Source of the DNA: Mesonia sediminis
GTDB lineage: Bacteria > Bacteroidota > Bacteroidia > Flavobacteriales > Flavobacteriaceae
Reading direction: 5' to 3'
DNA length: 64,000 bases
Assembly (NCBI RefSeq): GCF_042684705.1
Contig: NZ_JBHULZ010000041.1
Coordinates: 372,001 to 436,000, forward strand
Below the pieces are notes generated by a model. The model was given only the letters and a program-made list of their open reading frames with translations, was not told the DNA's origin and ran no database searches. This document shows positions 19,174 to 27,770 of this stretch, piece by piece; within the stretch, counting starts at the first letter, position 1; every line of letters begins with the position of its first letter. The position numbers were made by a program, and so were the translations under genes.

Positions 19174-19530
19174 TTATTTGTTAGATTGGCTGTAAACGAT
19201 GTTTCTATCTTTCCATTGGCTCACCTCGGCTATCCTATTATCTGTGTAAATTATTTGTGTTAAATCCTGGTCTTGATAGTAAAACCATTGCCCAACTTTC
19301 TTACCTTTTTCATAATGGGCGATAGCCATTTTAGATCCATCTGGCGCATACATAACCCATTGCCCATGTAGTTTTCCATTTTTATAAGTCCCTTTTTGTT
19401 TTACTGCTCCATCTTCATAATAAAATGTACCTTTTATCACGGTATCCTCTTGTTCGAAATCTGGAGATATTTTTTGCGCAAAAAGTGTTGTTCCTGCCAA
19501 GAGAAACGTACCTAAGATTAAATTTTTCAT
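19174..19530 (-). CDS. Exported MORN/YwqK-like repeat protein
   Basis: A small protein of 118 residues. A signal peptide (ends LFAQ, about 19) is followed by three or four MORN-like units: GTFYYEDGAVKQKG, GTYKNGKLHGQWVMY, AHYEKGKKVGQWFYY. Such repeats occur in proteins named YwqK-family antitoxins, but no toxin gene is adjacent, so the antitoxin label is not supported here. It is probably a periplasmic or surface protein of unknown role. The gene is monocistronic, with its own terminator. A 15-base palindrome (ATTATCTAAGATAAT) lies just upstream at 19551-19565. Confidence 0.75.
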   Translation of the reverse strand: MKNLILGTFLLAGTTLFAQKISPDFEQEDTVIKGTFYYEDGAVKQKGTYKNGKLHGQWVMYAPDGSKMAIAHYEKGKKVGQWFYYQDQDLTQIIYTDNRIAEVSQWKDRNIVYSQSNK

Positions 19531-19550
19531 CTGTATTTCTTTTATAACTT

Positions 19551-19565
19551 ATTATCTAAGATAAT
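19551..19565. repeat. 15-base palindrome upstream of the MORN-like gene
   Basis: ATTATCT-A-AGATAAT, with 7-base arms around one base, 21 bases before the minus-strand start. It could be an operator or chance in AT-rich DNA. Confidence 0.3.
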
Positions 19566-19714
19566 CATAATTTACAATAAATAAACCATTTGGTAACATA
19601 AACTTAACATTGAGTGTTTAAAATACTGAAATTCATAAGGTTGAACTTTTATGTTATTTTAATCTACATACATTTTTATTTTCTAATTTGGTAGCAAGAG
19701 ATTAAGTTACTTCT

Positions 19715-19722
19715 TATTTTTG
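19715..19722 (+). promoter_or_regulatory. -7 element for aspS
   Basis: TATTTTTG, 19 bases before the ATG, implies a leader of only about 13 nt. TTTG at 19687-19690 gives a long 24-base spacer. Confidence 0.5.
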
Positions 19723-19741
19723 TCAAAAATTTCGGCAAAAA

Positions 19742-21490
19742 ATGTACAGAACACATACAAACGGGTCTTTACGGATTCAAGATAAAGGTCAACAGGTTAC
19801 ACTATCTGGTTGGGTGCAAAAAGTAAGAGATAAAGGATTTATGATTTGGGTTGATTTGCGAGATCGCTATGGACTCACCCAGCTAATTTTTGACGAAGAG
19901 CGTACGCCAGAATCTGTGATGGATTTGGCTAAAACCTTAGGGCGCGAATTTGTAATACAAATTAAAGGTCAAGTCATTGAACGAGAATCTAAAAATCCGA
20001 ACATTCCAACCGGAGAAATAGAGATTTTGGTGCAAGAGTTAGAAGTGTTAAATGCCGCCAAAACTCCACCTTTTACAATTGAGGATGAAACGGATGGAGG
20101 AGAAGACTTACGAATGAAATTTCGTTACCTCGATATTAGGCGAAATCCTGTAAAAAATAAATTGGTTTTTCGTCACCAAGTGAGTATGGCGGTAAGAAAC
20201 TTTTTGGCGAATGAAGGCTTTATAGAGGTAGAAACACCTTATTTAATCAAGTCAACACCAGAGGGAGCACGAGATTTTGTAGTGCCTAGTCGTATGAATG
20301 AAGGCGAGTTCTATGCCTTACCACAAAGCCCGCAAACCTTTAAGCAATTGCTAATGGTGGGCGGTTTAGATAAGTACTTTCAAATTGTAAAATGCTTTAG
20401 AGATGAAGACTTGCGGGCAGATCGGCAGCCAGAATTCACACAAATTGATTGTGAAATGGCTTTTGTAGAGCAGGAGGATGTTCTTACTATTTTTGAATCG
20501 CTTACAAAGCATCTATTAAAAGAAATTAATGGGGTAGACGTTGAGAAATTTCCTAGAATCACCTATGATGAAGCCATGCGCTTATATGGTAATGATAAGC
20601 CAGATATTCGGTTTGGAATGCAGTTTGGCGAATTGAATGACGTAGCTAAACATAAAGCGTTTAAAGTATTTAATGATGCCGAATTAGTAGTGGGTATTGC
20701 AGTACCAGGTGCCGCCGATTATAGTCGCAAAGAAATTGACAAATTGATTAAATGGGTGCAAAGGCCACAAGTAGGAGCACAAGGAATGGTTTACGTAAAA
20801 TATAATAAAGATGGTAGCTTTAAGTCTTCTGTAGATAAGTTTTACGATGCATCAGATTTAGAAGCTTGGGCCAAGAAAACCCAGGCAAAACCAGGCGATC
20901 TAATATGTATATTGTCTGGAGAAACAGCAAAAGTACGTGCGCAACTCAGTGCCTTACGTATGGAAATGGCCGAACGCTTAGGTCTTAGAAAACCCGATGA
21001 ATTTGCTCCGTTGTGGGTAATCGATTTTCCATTGCTCGAATGGGATGAAGAAACCAAACGTTACCACGCCATGCACCATCCTTTCACAGCCCCAAAACCG
21101 GGCCAATTAGCTTTATTAGCAACAGACCCAGGAGCCGTAAAAGCCAATGCCTATGATCTGGTGCTCAACGGGAATGAAATAGGAGGAGGTTCAATACGAA
21201 TTTTCGATAAAGAAACACAATCTAAAATGTTTGACTACTTAGGTTTTAGCCCCGAAGAAGCTCAGGCACAATTTGGGTTTTTAATGGATGCTTTTCAGTA
21301 CGGAGCGCCACCGCATGGTGGTCTAGCTTTTGGCTTAGATCGATTGGTGGCTATTCTAGGTGGACAAGAAAGTATAAGAGACTTTATCGCTTTTCCTAAA
21401 AACAATGCTGGCCGAGATGTAATGATAGATGCCCCAGCGCCCTTAGATGAAGAACAACTAAAAGAGTTAAACCTAAAAATAACCCTATAA
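19742..21490 (+). CDS. aspS: Aspartate--tRNA ligase
   Basis: A 582-residue class II aminoacyl-tRNA synthetase that charges tRNA-Asp. The N-terminal OB anticodon-binding domain (about 1-105) opens MYRTHTNGSLRI and includes VTLSGWVQKVRDKGFMIWVDLRD. The catalytic core has motif 2 FRDEDLRADRQPEFTQ and motif 3 AFGLDRLVAILGG. Residues about 275-420 hold the GAD insertion typical of the bacterial type. Length and motifs are normal. It is followed directly by an intrinsic terminator, so it is probably monocistronic, and its leader looks very short. Confidence 0.98.
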   Translation: MYRTHTNGSLRIQDKGQQVTLSGWVQKVRDKGFMIWVDLRDRYGLTQLIFDEERTPESVMDLAKTLGREFVIQIKGQVIERESKNPNIPTGEIEILVQELEVLNAAKTPPFTIEDETDGGEDLRMKFRYLDIRRNPVKNKLVFRHQVSMAVRNFLANEGFIEVETPYLIKSTPEGARDFVVPSRMNEGEFYALPQSPQTFKQLLMVGGLDKYFQIVKCFRDEDLRADRQPEFTQIDCEMAFVEQEDVLTIFESLTKHLLKEINGVDVEKFPRITYDEAMRLYGNDKPDIRFGMQFGELNDVAKHKAFKVFNDAELVVGIAVPGAADYSRKEIDKLIKWVQRPQVGAQGMVYVKYNKDGSFKSSVDKFYDASDLEAWAKKTQAKPGDLICILSGETAKVRAQLSALRMEMAERLGLRKPDEFAPLWVIDFPLLEWDEETKRYHAMHHPFTAPKPGQLALLATDPGAVKANAYDLVLNGNEIGGGSIRIFDKETQSKMFDYLGFSPEEAQAQFGFLMDAFQYGAPPHGGLAFGLDRLVAILGGQESIRDFIAFPKNNAGRDVMIDAPAPLDEEQLKELNLKITL

Positions 21491-21519
21491 AAAAAATCCT
21501 GCGAAAGCAGGTTTTTTTT
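21491..21519 (+). terminator. aspS terminator
   Basis: CCTGC-GAAA-GCAGG, flanked by an A-run that abuts the stop codon and by eight Ts. Confidence 0.9.
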
Positions 21520-21553
21520 GCTATTTTAGGTAAGGCGTTAAATTGTTTAAACC

Positions 21554-23323
21554 ATGCCAAGTAATAAGAAATTCTTTAAGCGCTTTTTAAAATGGCGATA
21601 TAAAAATATTTCAGATAAGAATTTTATCAATTTCTTGGCTATACTGGTTGGTTTGGCGGCAGGGTTTTCTGCTGTAATACTTAAGAATTTAACGCATTTT
21701 ATATCTGCAATCTTTGAGTATGGAGTAGTGGCTAGTTACCATCGTTATTGGTATTTTATTTTTCCTTTGATAGGTCTTTTACTTACCTTTTTAGTAAAAA
21801 AAATAGTAATCAAGACCAAAGTAGCGCACGGAATACCCATGGCTTTGTTTGCTATGAGCAAAAAGGAGGGTAAAGTAAATCGATCTAATTTATTTACTTC
21901 TTTAATTACCGCACCGTTAACAGTAGGTTTTGGTGGTTCTGTGGGGTTAGAGGGCCCATCTGTCGCAACGGGAGCTGCTTTTGGTTCTGGTATAAGTGAC
22001 CTTTTTCATATGAAAGCTCAAACCAGAAAACTTTTGTTGGTGTGTGCCGCAGCCGGGTCCCTTTCGGCTATTTTTAAAGCCCCTATTGCGGCTATTCTAT
22101 TTGCTCTTGAAGTTTTTAGTCTAGAATTAACCTTTACTTCTATGTTACCCTTACTTATTGCATCGGTTTCGGCGGTTCTTACAAGATTGCTACTCATAGG
22201 AGAGCAGTATATCGTAAACCTCAATGAGATTCAACATTTTGAAATAAGCAACTTACTTTTTTATATTTTTTTAGGCCTTTTTGCCGGAATGGTTTCCATC
22301 TATTTTACAATGGTTTATTTTAAAACCGAGAATCAATTCCGTAAAGTACAAAAACCAATATTTCGCGTTATCCTAGCCGGTATAATTTTGGGCGTTTTAA
22401 CCTATTTGGTTCCACCTTTATATGGTGAAGGTTTTGAGTTTATGAATAATATCATTAGTCAGGATTATGAAACGGCTTTAGACAGCTTTCTTTTTCCAGA
22501 CCAACAGTCTACTTGGGTGGTATTAAGTTTAATGGCAGGTTTGATATTCTTAAAACCATTAGCAACCGCCGTAACCTTAAGTGGTGGAGGGGTAGGAGGA
22601 GTCTTTGCTCCCGTATTGTTTTTAGGAACGGTTTTGGGTAGTTTTTACGTTAATTTCTGCAAACAATTAGGTTTTATCTTACCTAGCAATAATTTTGCTA
22701 TGTTGGGTATGGCCGGACTTATGGCAGGGGTCTTGCAAGCACCCTTAACAGCAATGTTTTTAATAGCCGAAGTCACTGGCGGTTATCAATTATTTATACC
22801 CTTGATGCTTGTTGTGGGTACCGCCTTTATGATTTCAAAATCTTATCAAGAAAGTAATATTTACACTAAAGAACTAAAAGAAAAGAACGCACTGCTAACT
22901 TTAGATAAAGATCAATCGGTTTTAACTTTATTGAATTTGGATTCGATTATAGAAACTAATTTCATTATCTTAAAACCTGGGATGACCTTAAAAGATATGC
23001 TATTTAAAGCAGTGGTAAAGTCAAAAAGAAACTTGTATCCAGTGGTCGATGAGGATGAAAAATTGATAGGTGTAATTACACTAGATGATATTAGAGACAT
23101 TATGTTTGATCAAGACAAATATGAATCTGTCTTAGTTGAATTTTTGATGCACGACCCGCCAGATTTTATAGACTATGAGCAAGATCATATGCAACAAATT
23201 ATGTTGAAATTTCAAAACAGTGCTGCGTGGAATCTTCCTGTTCTTAAACAAGGAAAGTATATAGGATTTGTTTCTAAATCTAAACTCTTAACGGCTTACC
23301 GCCGAAAATTAATCACTTATTAA
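21554..23323 (+). CDS. ClC-family chloride channel/antiporter with CBS pair
   Basis: A 589-residue membrane protein: about ten hydrophobic segments to residue about 430, then two CBS domains (about 455-580). ClC selectivity signatures are present: HGIPMAL (the GSGIP position), GLEGPSVATG with the gating glutamate in the usual E-G-P context, and GGVFAPVLFLG. It should conduct or exchange chloride, or a similar anion such as fluoride or nitrate, across the inner membrane, with nucleotide-type control through CBS. A small two-helix protein gene starts 7 bases later and is probably co-transcribed. Confidence 0.93.
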   Translation: MPSNKKFFKRFLKWRYKNISDKNFINFLAILVGLAAGFSAVILKNLTHFISAIFEYGVVASYHRYWYFIFPLIGLLLTFLVKKIVIKTKVAHGIPMALFAMSKKEGKVNRSNLFTSLITAPLTVGFGGSVGLEGPSVATGAAFGSGISDLFHMKAQTRKLLLVCAAAGSLSAIFKAPIAAILFALEVFSLELTFTSMLPLLIASVSAVLTRLLLIGEQYIVNLNEIQHFEISNLLFYIFLGLFAGMVSIYFTMVYFKTENQFRKVQKPIFRVILAGIILGVLTYLVPPLYGEGFEFMNNIISQDYETALDSFLFPDQQSTWVVLSLMAGLIFLKPLATAVTLSGGGVGGVFAPVLFLGTVLGSFYVNFCKQLGFILPSNNFAMLGMAGLMAGVLQAPLTAMFLIAEVTGGYQLFIPLMLVVGTAFMISKSYQESNIYTKELKEKNALLTLDKDQSVLTLLNLDSIIETNFIILKPGMTLKDMLFKAVVKSKRNLYPVVDEDEKLIGVITLDDIRDIMFDQDKYESVLVEFLMHDPPDFIDYEQDHMQQIMLKFQNSAAWNLPVLKQGKYIGFVSKSKLLTAYRRKLITY

Positions 23324-23330
23324 TAATCCA

Positions 23331-23612
23331 ATGAAAACAGCAATTAAACTCTTATTTATTTTAATGGTTTCGGGCTTAGCAGCAGGCTTAATTATGCAGC
23401 AAAATGAAATAAATGAAAAATTGGCAAATGTTCTAATAGGTTCTTCGCTAGTTTTAGGAATATTTATTGTAATGCCACTTTTTTTGTACCAAAGATCAAA
23501 AAGTAGGAGTCTAAAAGATTATATGCTAACCCCTGAAAATATTAAAAAAATGAAAGAAAAAAGGGTTGATGATTTAAAATTCTATAAAAAAGAAGAAAAT
23601 AATTTGGATTAA
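23331..23612 (+). CDS. Small two-helix membrane protein
   Basis: A 93-residue protein with two hydrophobic helices (about 5-23 and 35-54) and a long basic cytoplasmic tail (KKMKEKRVDDLKFYKKEE). I do not recognise a family. It starts 7 bases after the ClC channel stop, so the two are most likely translated from one mRNA, and it could be an accessory subunit; nothing in the sequence proves this. Confidence 0.65.
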   Translation: MKTAIKLLFILMVSGLAAGLIMQQNEINEKLANVLIGSSLVLGIFIVMPLFLYQRSKSRSLKDYMLTPENIKKMKEKRVDDLKFYKKEENNLD

Positions 23613-23617
23613 AAAAA

Positions 23618-23646
23618 TTGGTTTCTCAATTTATATTGTACTTTTG
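23618..23646 (+). promoter_or_regulatory. Promoter of the cold-shock gene
   Basis: TTG at 23618-23620, an 18-base spacer and TACTTTTG at 23639-23646: a near-ideal Bacteroidota promoter. The predicted leader is about 22 nt. The -7 element lies at the 5' edge of the longer open frame, so translation must start at the later ATG (23674). Confidence 0.75.
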
Positions 23647-23673
23647 TGCATTATTAATTATTTTATTTTTACA

Positions 23674-23868
23674 ATGGAAGGTACAGTTAAATTTTTCAAC
23701 GAATCAAAAGGTTATGGTTTTATTACAAACGAAGATACAGGTAGAGATATCTTTGTGCACGTAACTGGTTTAGAAGGTGACTCTTTGAACGAAGGGGACC
23801 GTGTAGAGTACGTTGAAAGTGAAGGAAGAAAAGGAATGACTGCGACAGAAGTTCGCGTGATTGAATAA
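23674..23868 (+). CDS. Cold-shock protein (CspA family)
   Basis: A 64-residue single cold-shock domain that melts RNA or single-stranded DNA structure. RNP1 KGYGFI and RNP2 DIFVHV are intact. It begins MEGTVKFFNESKGYG, the usual start for the family. The open frame extends 10 codons further upstream but only through a TTG in the promoter. It has its own promoter and terminator, as expected for a highly expressed small gene. Confidence 0.96.
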   Translation: MEGTVKFFNESKGYGFITNEDTGRDIFVHVTGLEGDSLNEGDRVEYVESEGRKGMTATEVRVIE

Positions 23869-23891
23869 TATTTATTATTTTAAGTTTTCTT

Positions 23892-23920
23892 AAAGCACCA
23901 TTTTTATGGTGCTTTTTTTA
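23892..23920 (+). terminator. Terminator of the cold-shock gene
   Basis: Stem AAAGCACCAT/ATGGTGCTTT with a TTTT loop, followed by more Ts. Confidence 0.9.
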
Positions 23921-23958
23921 TGCGTTGTTTTTGCTTTAAAAATTAGTATATTTAAACT

Positions 23959-24309
23959 ATGCAAAAACAATGTGTAGAGTGTGGTGAGGCAATGCGCGGC
24001 CGCGCAGATAAAAAATTTTGTGGTGATTACTGCAGAAACGCCTATAATAATCGGCTTAATAAAGACGCTAATAACCTTATGCGTAATGTAAACAATAGGT
24101 TACGTAAGAACTACCGAATACTACAGCGCTTAAATCCCGAAAAGAAATCTAAAACCACCAAGCAGAAACTAGAAAACTTAGGCTTCGATTTTACTTATTT
24201 TACTAGTATTTATACTACAAAGAAAGGAACGGTTTATTATTTTGTCTATGATCAAGGTTATTTGCCTCTTGAAAATGATTATTTTGCTTTGGTAAAAAAC
24301 AACTCTTGA
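23959..24309 (+). CDS. Zinc-ribbon protein (DUF2116-like N-terminus)
   Basis: A 116-residue protein. The first 30 residues hold four cysteines, CVEC at 4-7 and CGDYC at 21-25, arranged as a small treble-clef or zinc ribbon (DKKFCGDYCRNAYNN), like the DUF2116 family. A basic, Asn-rich helix follows (about 30-75), then a mixed alpha/beta tail. Such proteins may bind nucleic acid. Its stop codon is followed after one base by the M28 peptidase ATG, so it heads a four-gene operon. Confidence 0.75.
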   Translation: MQKQCVECGEAMRGRADKKFCGDYCRNAYNNRLNKDANNLMRNVNNRLRKNYRILQRLNPEKKSKTTKQKLENLGFDFTYFTSIYTTKKGTVYYFVYDQGYLPLENDYFALVKNNS

Positions 24310-24310
24310 T

Positions 24311-26596
24311 ATGAAAAATAAAATCAGCAGCCTGTTGGTATACTTACTCTTTGTTGGAGTTTGTTTTTATAGTTTTTATAGCCTTACTCCAAAAAATGAT
24401 AGTCAGCTAGAGCATTTCGATTTAGAGAAGGCTAAACAACATATAAAGATAATTGCTAAAGAGCCGCATAGTATCGGAACTTCTTACCACGGTCAAGTAA
24501 AAAAATATATAGTAGAGCAATTACAATCTTTAGGTCTAAGTGTTCATACACAAAAAGATTATACCTTAAATGAAGTTGGTCAGTTTACGGCTCCAGAAAA
24601 TATAATTACTCGAATAGAGGGTAGTGAACCAGATAGAAAGGCTCTTCTAGTTATGACGCACTATGATAGTGCCGTGCACTCTTCATTTGGCGCTAGTGAT
24701 GCCGCATCTGGAGTAGCAACAATTTTAGAGGTTTTGAGGAATTTTTTGGCTCAAGAAAATAAGCCTAAAAATGATATCATTATTTTATTTACCGATGCAG
24801 AAGAGGTAGGCTTAAACGGAGCTGCCCTATTTGTTGATGATCATCCTTGGGCAGATGAGATTGGGCTAGTGCTTAATTTTGAAGCTAGAGGAAGCGGGGG
24901 TCCCTCAAATACTATAATAGAAAGTAATAGTGGTAACAAAACTTTAATAAGTGAGTTCTCAAAGGCTAAAACAAAATACCCATTAGCAAACTCACTAATG
25001 TATAGTGTTTATAAAAAACTACCCAACGATACTGATGCAACTGTTTTTAGAGAACAAAAAGATATACCTAGTTTTTTCTTTGCTTTTATTGATGATCATT
25101 TTGATTATCACACGGCAAATGACACGGCAAAGAATTTAGATGATACTTCTTTGTTGCATCAAGCTAGTTATTTGGAACAACTTTTACCGCACTTTGCAGA
25201 GATTGACTTGGCGACATTACCAAGTGAGGAAGATATGGTTTACTTTGATCTTCCTGTTGTTGATATGGTTTACTTTCCATTTGCTTATATTTTACCCTTA
25301 TTAATTTTGGGTTGGATAGTATTAATCGCCTTATGCCTTTACGGATTTAGGCAAAAATTAATTTCTTTTGCAGAGGTAGCAAAATCATTCAAGAGCTTAC
25401 TACTTTTTTTGATATTAGGTCTAGGTTTTTCTTGGCTCATATGGTTTGTTTCTAAACTAATTTACCCCAGTGTTCAAGAAAATTTAAACGGTTTTACTTA
25501 TAATGGACATTGGTATATTTTGGCTATTAGTGCCCTGAGTTTGGCTTTAGCTCATTTTTTATCTTATCCTAAAAAAAGCTCAAATTTTAATCAGCGCACC
25601 AGCACACTTTTACCAGGAATTGTGTTGATTTTATTGATTTGTACTTTAATAGCTTTTATATTACCCGGAGCGTTTTATTTTATTTTTGCATTTTACTTTG
25701 CTTTGGCAGCCTTCGGTTTGCGTCTTTTTCAAATTAAAAACCTATTTCTCTTAGCTCTTTTTGGCCTTCCTTCACTTTTAATTTTTGCGCCTTTAGTTCA
25801 ATTTTTTCCAGTCGGATTAGGGTTAAATGTGCTGCCTGTAAGTGCCTTACTTATATATTTTATCTTTGTCGGGTTGCAAGCTTCGTGGTTAGAATTAGAG
25901 TATAAAAAACCGGTAGGTTTTGCTTTTATTTTTATCGGATTGTTGGCTATAATTGTTATTCACTTAAAAAGTGACTTTAATGAACTACGACCTAAACCCA
26001 ATAGTTTGCTTTATGTTTTTGATGTAAATGAAAATCAGGCTAACTGGTACAGTTATGACGAGCATCTTGATAGTTTTACTCAGCAAATTTTTGATGCTCA
26101 AGATCGCATACAAAAAGCCAGTTTGTTTGATAGTAAATACCAAATGCCTTTTACTTTTGAAAAACAAGCGCCCATTCTCCCATTTAAACCCGCCCAAGTA
26201 AGCATAAAAAGTAAAGATTCAAATTCAATCAGTACAAGATATAAACTAACTATTACACCTCAGCGTGACCTTAATCGAATTGAGATTACTAAGCCTAAAG
26301 ATCTTGAGGTTTTAAGTCTTAAAATAAATGAAAAAACGATTAAAAATTCCGCTTTAGCGTACTATAAAAATAAACGAGAGTCTTTATTAACCTACTATTT
26401 GGTAGATAACGACACGTTGCGAATAGAAATTGAATTACCCAAAGACAAGGCGGCTCAATTAACGCTGTTTGAGGCTAGTAATAACCTGTTAAGTCAGCAA
26501 AAATTTACGATTAAACCACGAAGTACAGACCAAATGCCAAAGCCTTTTATTTTAAATGATGCCATCATAACCCAACAAATTATAGAATTAAAATAA
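24311..26596 (+). CDS. M28-family membrane-anchored metallopeptidase
   Basis: A 761-residue protein. An N-terminal anchor helix (about 7-27) is followed by a zinc aminopeptidase domain with all expected residues: His117 and Asp119 in THYDSAV, Asp130 in GASDAASG, Glu164/Glu165 in DAEEVG, and His267 in FDYHTAND. About nine hydrophobic helices follow (about 320-560), then an extracytoplasmic C-terminal beta domain. This layout resembles the eukaryotic ER peptidase FXNA and its bacterial relatives. The catalytic part should face the periplasm. It is in an operon with the zinc-ribbon gene (1-base gap) and the two downstream genes. Confidence 0.88.
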   Translation: MKNKISSLLVYLLFVGVCFYSFYSLTPKNDSQLEHFDLEKAKQHIKIIAKEPHSIGTSYHGQVKKYIVEQLQSLGLSVHTQKDYTLNEVGQFTAPENIITRIEGSEPDRKALLVMTHYDSAVHSSFGASDAASGVATILEVLRNFLAQENKPKNDIIILFTDAEEVGLNGAALFVDDHPWADEIGLVLNFEARGSGGPSNTIIESNSGNKTLISEFSKAKTKYPLANSLMYSVYKKLPNDTDATVFREQKDIPSFFFAFIDDHFDYHTANDTAKNLDDTSLLHQASYLEQLLPHFAEIDLATLPSEEDMVYFDLPVVDMVYFPFAYILPLLILGWIVLIALCLYGFRQKLISFAEVAKSFKSLLLFLILGLGFSWLIWFVSKLIYPSVQENLNGFTYNGHWYILAISALSLALAHFLSYPKKSSNFNQRTSTLLPGIVLILLICTLIAFILPGAFYFIFAFYFALAAFGLRLFQIKNLFLLALFGLPSLLIFAPLVQFFPVGLGLNVLPVSALLIYFIFVGLQASWLELEYKKPVGFAFIFIGLLAIIVIHLKSDFNELRPKPNSLLYVFDVNENQANWYSYDEHLDSFTQQIFDAQDRIQKASLFDSKYQMPFTFEKQAPILPFKPAQVSIKSKDSNSISTRYKLTITPQRDLNRIEITKPKDLEVLSLKINEKTIKNSALAYYKNKRESLLTYYLVDNDTLRIEIELPKDKAAQLTLFEASNNLLSQQKFTIKPRSTDQMPKPFILNDAIITQQIIELK

Positions 26597-26600
26597 ACTT

Positions 26601-26873
26601 ATGTCAAAGGATTTTAAGAAACGAATAGCGCAATGGGAGAAAAAGCGACAGTCGCCCAGATACTATGTTTTTCTTTACGGATTTTTGATCTTTGCCCTTC
26701 CAGTATCCACTTTTATTGAATTGGTAAATGCTAATTTTCAAATGAGTGAACTCAATGCATTGCGTTGGTTCTTTTTTTTGCTAACCCATAGCCTTTTTGG
26801 TTGTTTGGTAGCTTTTTTTGATTTTAAACGCAAAGACAAAGAGTATTTAGAGTTTAAAAATAAACAAAAATGA
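26601..26873 (+). CDS. Small two-helix membrane protein
   Basis: A 90-residue protein with two membrane segments (about 22-42 and 55-75) and charged ends. No family is recognised. It starts 4 bases after the M28 peptidase stop, and its own stop overlaps the next ATG by 4 bases (ATGA), so translation is probably coupled to both neighbours. Confidence 0.7.
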   Translation: MSKDFKKRIAQWEKKRQSPRYYVFLYGFLIFALPVSTFIELVNANFQMSELNALRWFFFLLTHSLFGCLVAFFDFKRKDKEYLEFKNKQK

Positions 26874-27685
26874 AAGAAAAACCGGTAATAGGAATATTAG
26901 GTTGTGGCTGGTTAGGCCTTCCCTTGGCCAAAGAACTTTTGCGATTGGGTTATCGAGTAAAAGGTACAACTACTCGAAAAAGTAAAATAAATAAGCTGCG
27001 AGATATTGGTATTTCAGCTCACGTTGTGAAACTTACCGAAGATTCGATTATAGGCGAGGTAGATGAGTTTTTACAGGACATTAATTGTCTAATTATAGAT
27101 GTGCCTCCAGGCTTGCGAAAAAACCCAAACAATAGCTTCGTGAGTAAATTAAGGCTGCTTATTCCTATGCTTAAACAGGCACATTTAAAGCGTATTTTTT
27201 TTGTAAGCTCTATCAGCGTATTTCTGGATACCTCACCACCCAGTAGTTATACAGAAACATCAATCCCTAACGCCACAAGCAGAAATGGGTTGGAGTTAAT
27301 TCGGGCTGAAGAGTTATTATTGGGGCAAACGGCTTTTGATACTAAAATTATTCGTTTTGGAGGGCTAATCGGTCCCGACCGCCATCCTATTCATTTTTTA
27401 GCAGGAAGAAAAGATTTGCTAAATGGTCAAGCACCAGTCAACTTGATTCAGCAACAAGACTGCATAAGACTGCTTATAGCCTGTTTAGAGAAACAAGTGG
27501 AGGCACAAATATTTCACGGTGTTTTTCCTTCACACCCGAGTAAGGAGCAATATTATAATGCTAAAGCCAAAGAGTTGCGGTTAACGTCTCCCCGCTTTAG
27601 CAGTTCAGCAGTTTCTGCAGGTAAATACGTTTCATCAGAAGAGACAAGACGCATATTAGAAATTGATTTCTTACAACAACCTTAG
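26870..27685 (+). CDS. NAD(P)-binding epimerase-like protein (YeeZ type)
   Basis: A 271-residue Rossmann-fold protein. The glycine-rich loop is GILGCGWLGLPLA at the N-terminus, followed by VKGTTTRKSK, which can take the cofactor 2'-phosphate. The substrate-binding part includes FFVSSISVFLDTSPPSSYTE. It resembles YeeZ/NAD-dependent epimerase-dehydratase proteins. The usual YxxxK pair is not clear: the stretch after the Ser motif reads NGLELIRAEELL. The enzymatic activity is therefore uncertain. It is the last gene of the operon and translationally coupled to the gene before it. Confidence 0.8.
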   Translation: MKEKPVIGILGCGWLGLPLAKELLRLGYRVKGTTTRKSKINKLRDIGISAHVVKLTEDSIIGEVDEFLQDINCLIIDVPPGLRKNPNNSFVSKLRLLIPMLKQAHLKRIFFVSSISVFLDTSPPSSYTETSIPNATSRNGLELIRAEELLLGQTAFDTKIIRFGGLIGPDRHPIHFLAGRKDLLNGQAPVNLIQQQDCIRLLIACLEKQVEAQIFHGVFPSHPSKEQYYNAKAKELRLTSPRFSSSAVSAGKYVSSEETRRILEIDFLQQP

Positions 27686-27705
27686 GCTTAATTTAGTTAC
27701 TAATA

Positions 27706-27746
27706 AATAAAATGGGTGGTTTGATTTTCAAACCACCCATTTTATT
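27706..27746. terminator. Bidirectional terminator with 18-bp stem
   Basis: A perfect 18-bp stem (27706-27723 with 27729-27746) around ATTTT, between convergent genes. Confidence 0.93.
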
Positions 27747-27770
27747 ATAATAGCTGTTAGGAGATCTTTT

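Noticed and set aside
19174..19530. Toxin-antitoxin module suggested by the YwqK-like repeats
   Set aside because: No toxin gene is adjacent and the protein has a signal peptide; the name is a family label only.
23644..23673. Upstream extension of the cold-shock gene
   Set aside because: The extra codons start at a TTG within the promoter -7 element; the ATG at 23674 gives the usual family N-terminus.
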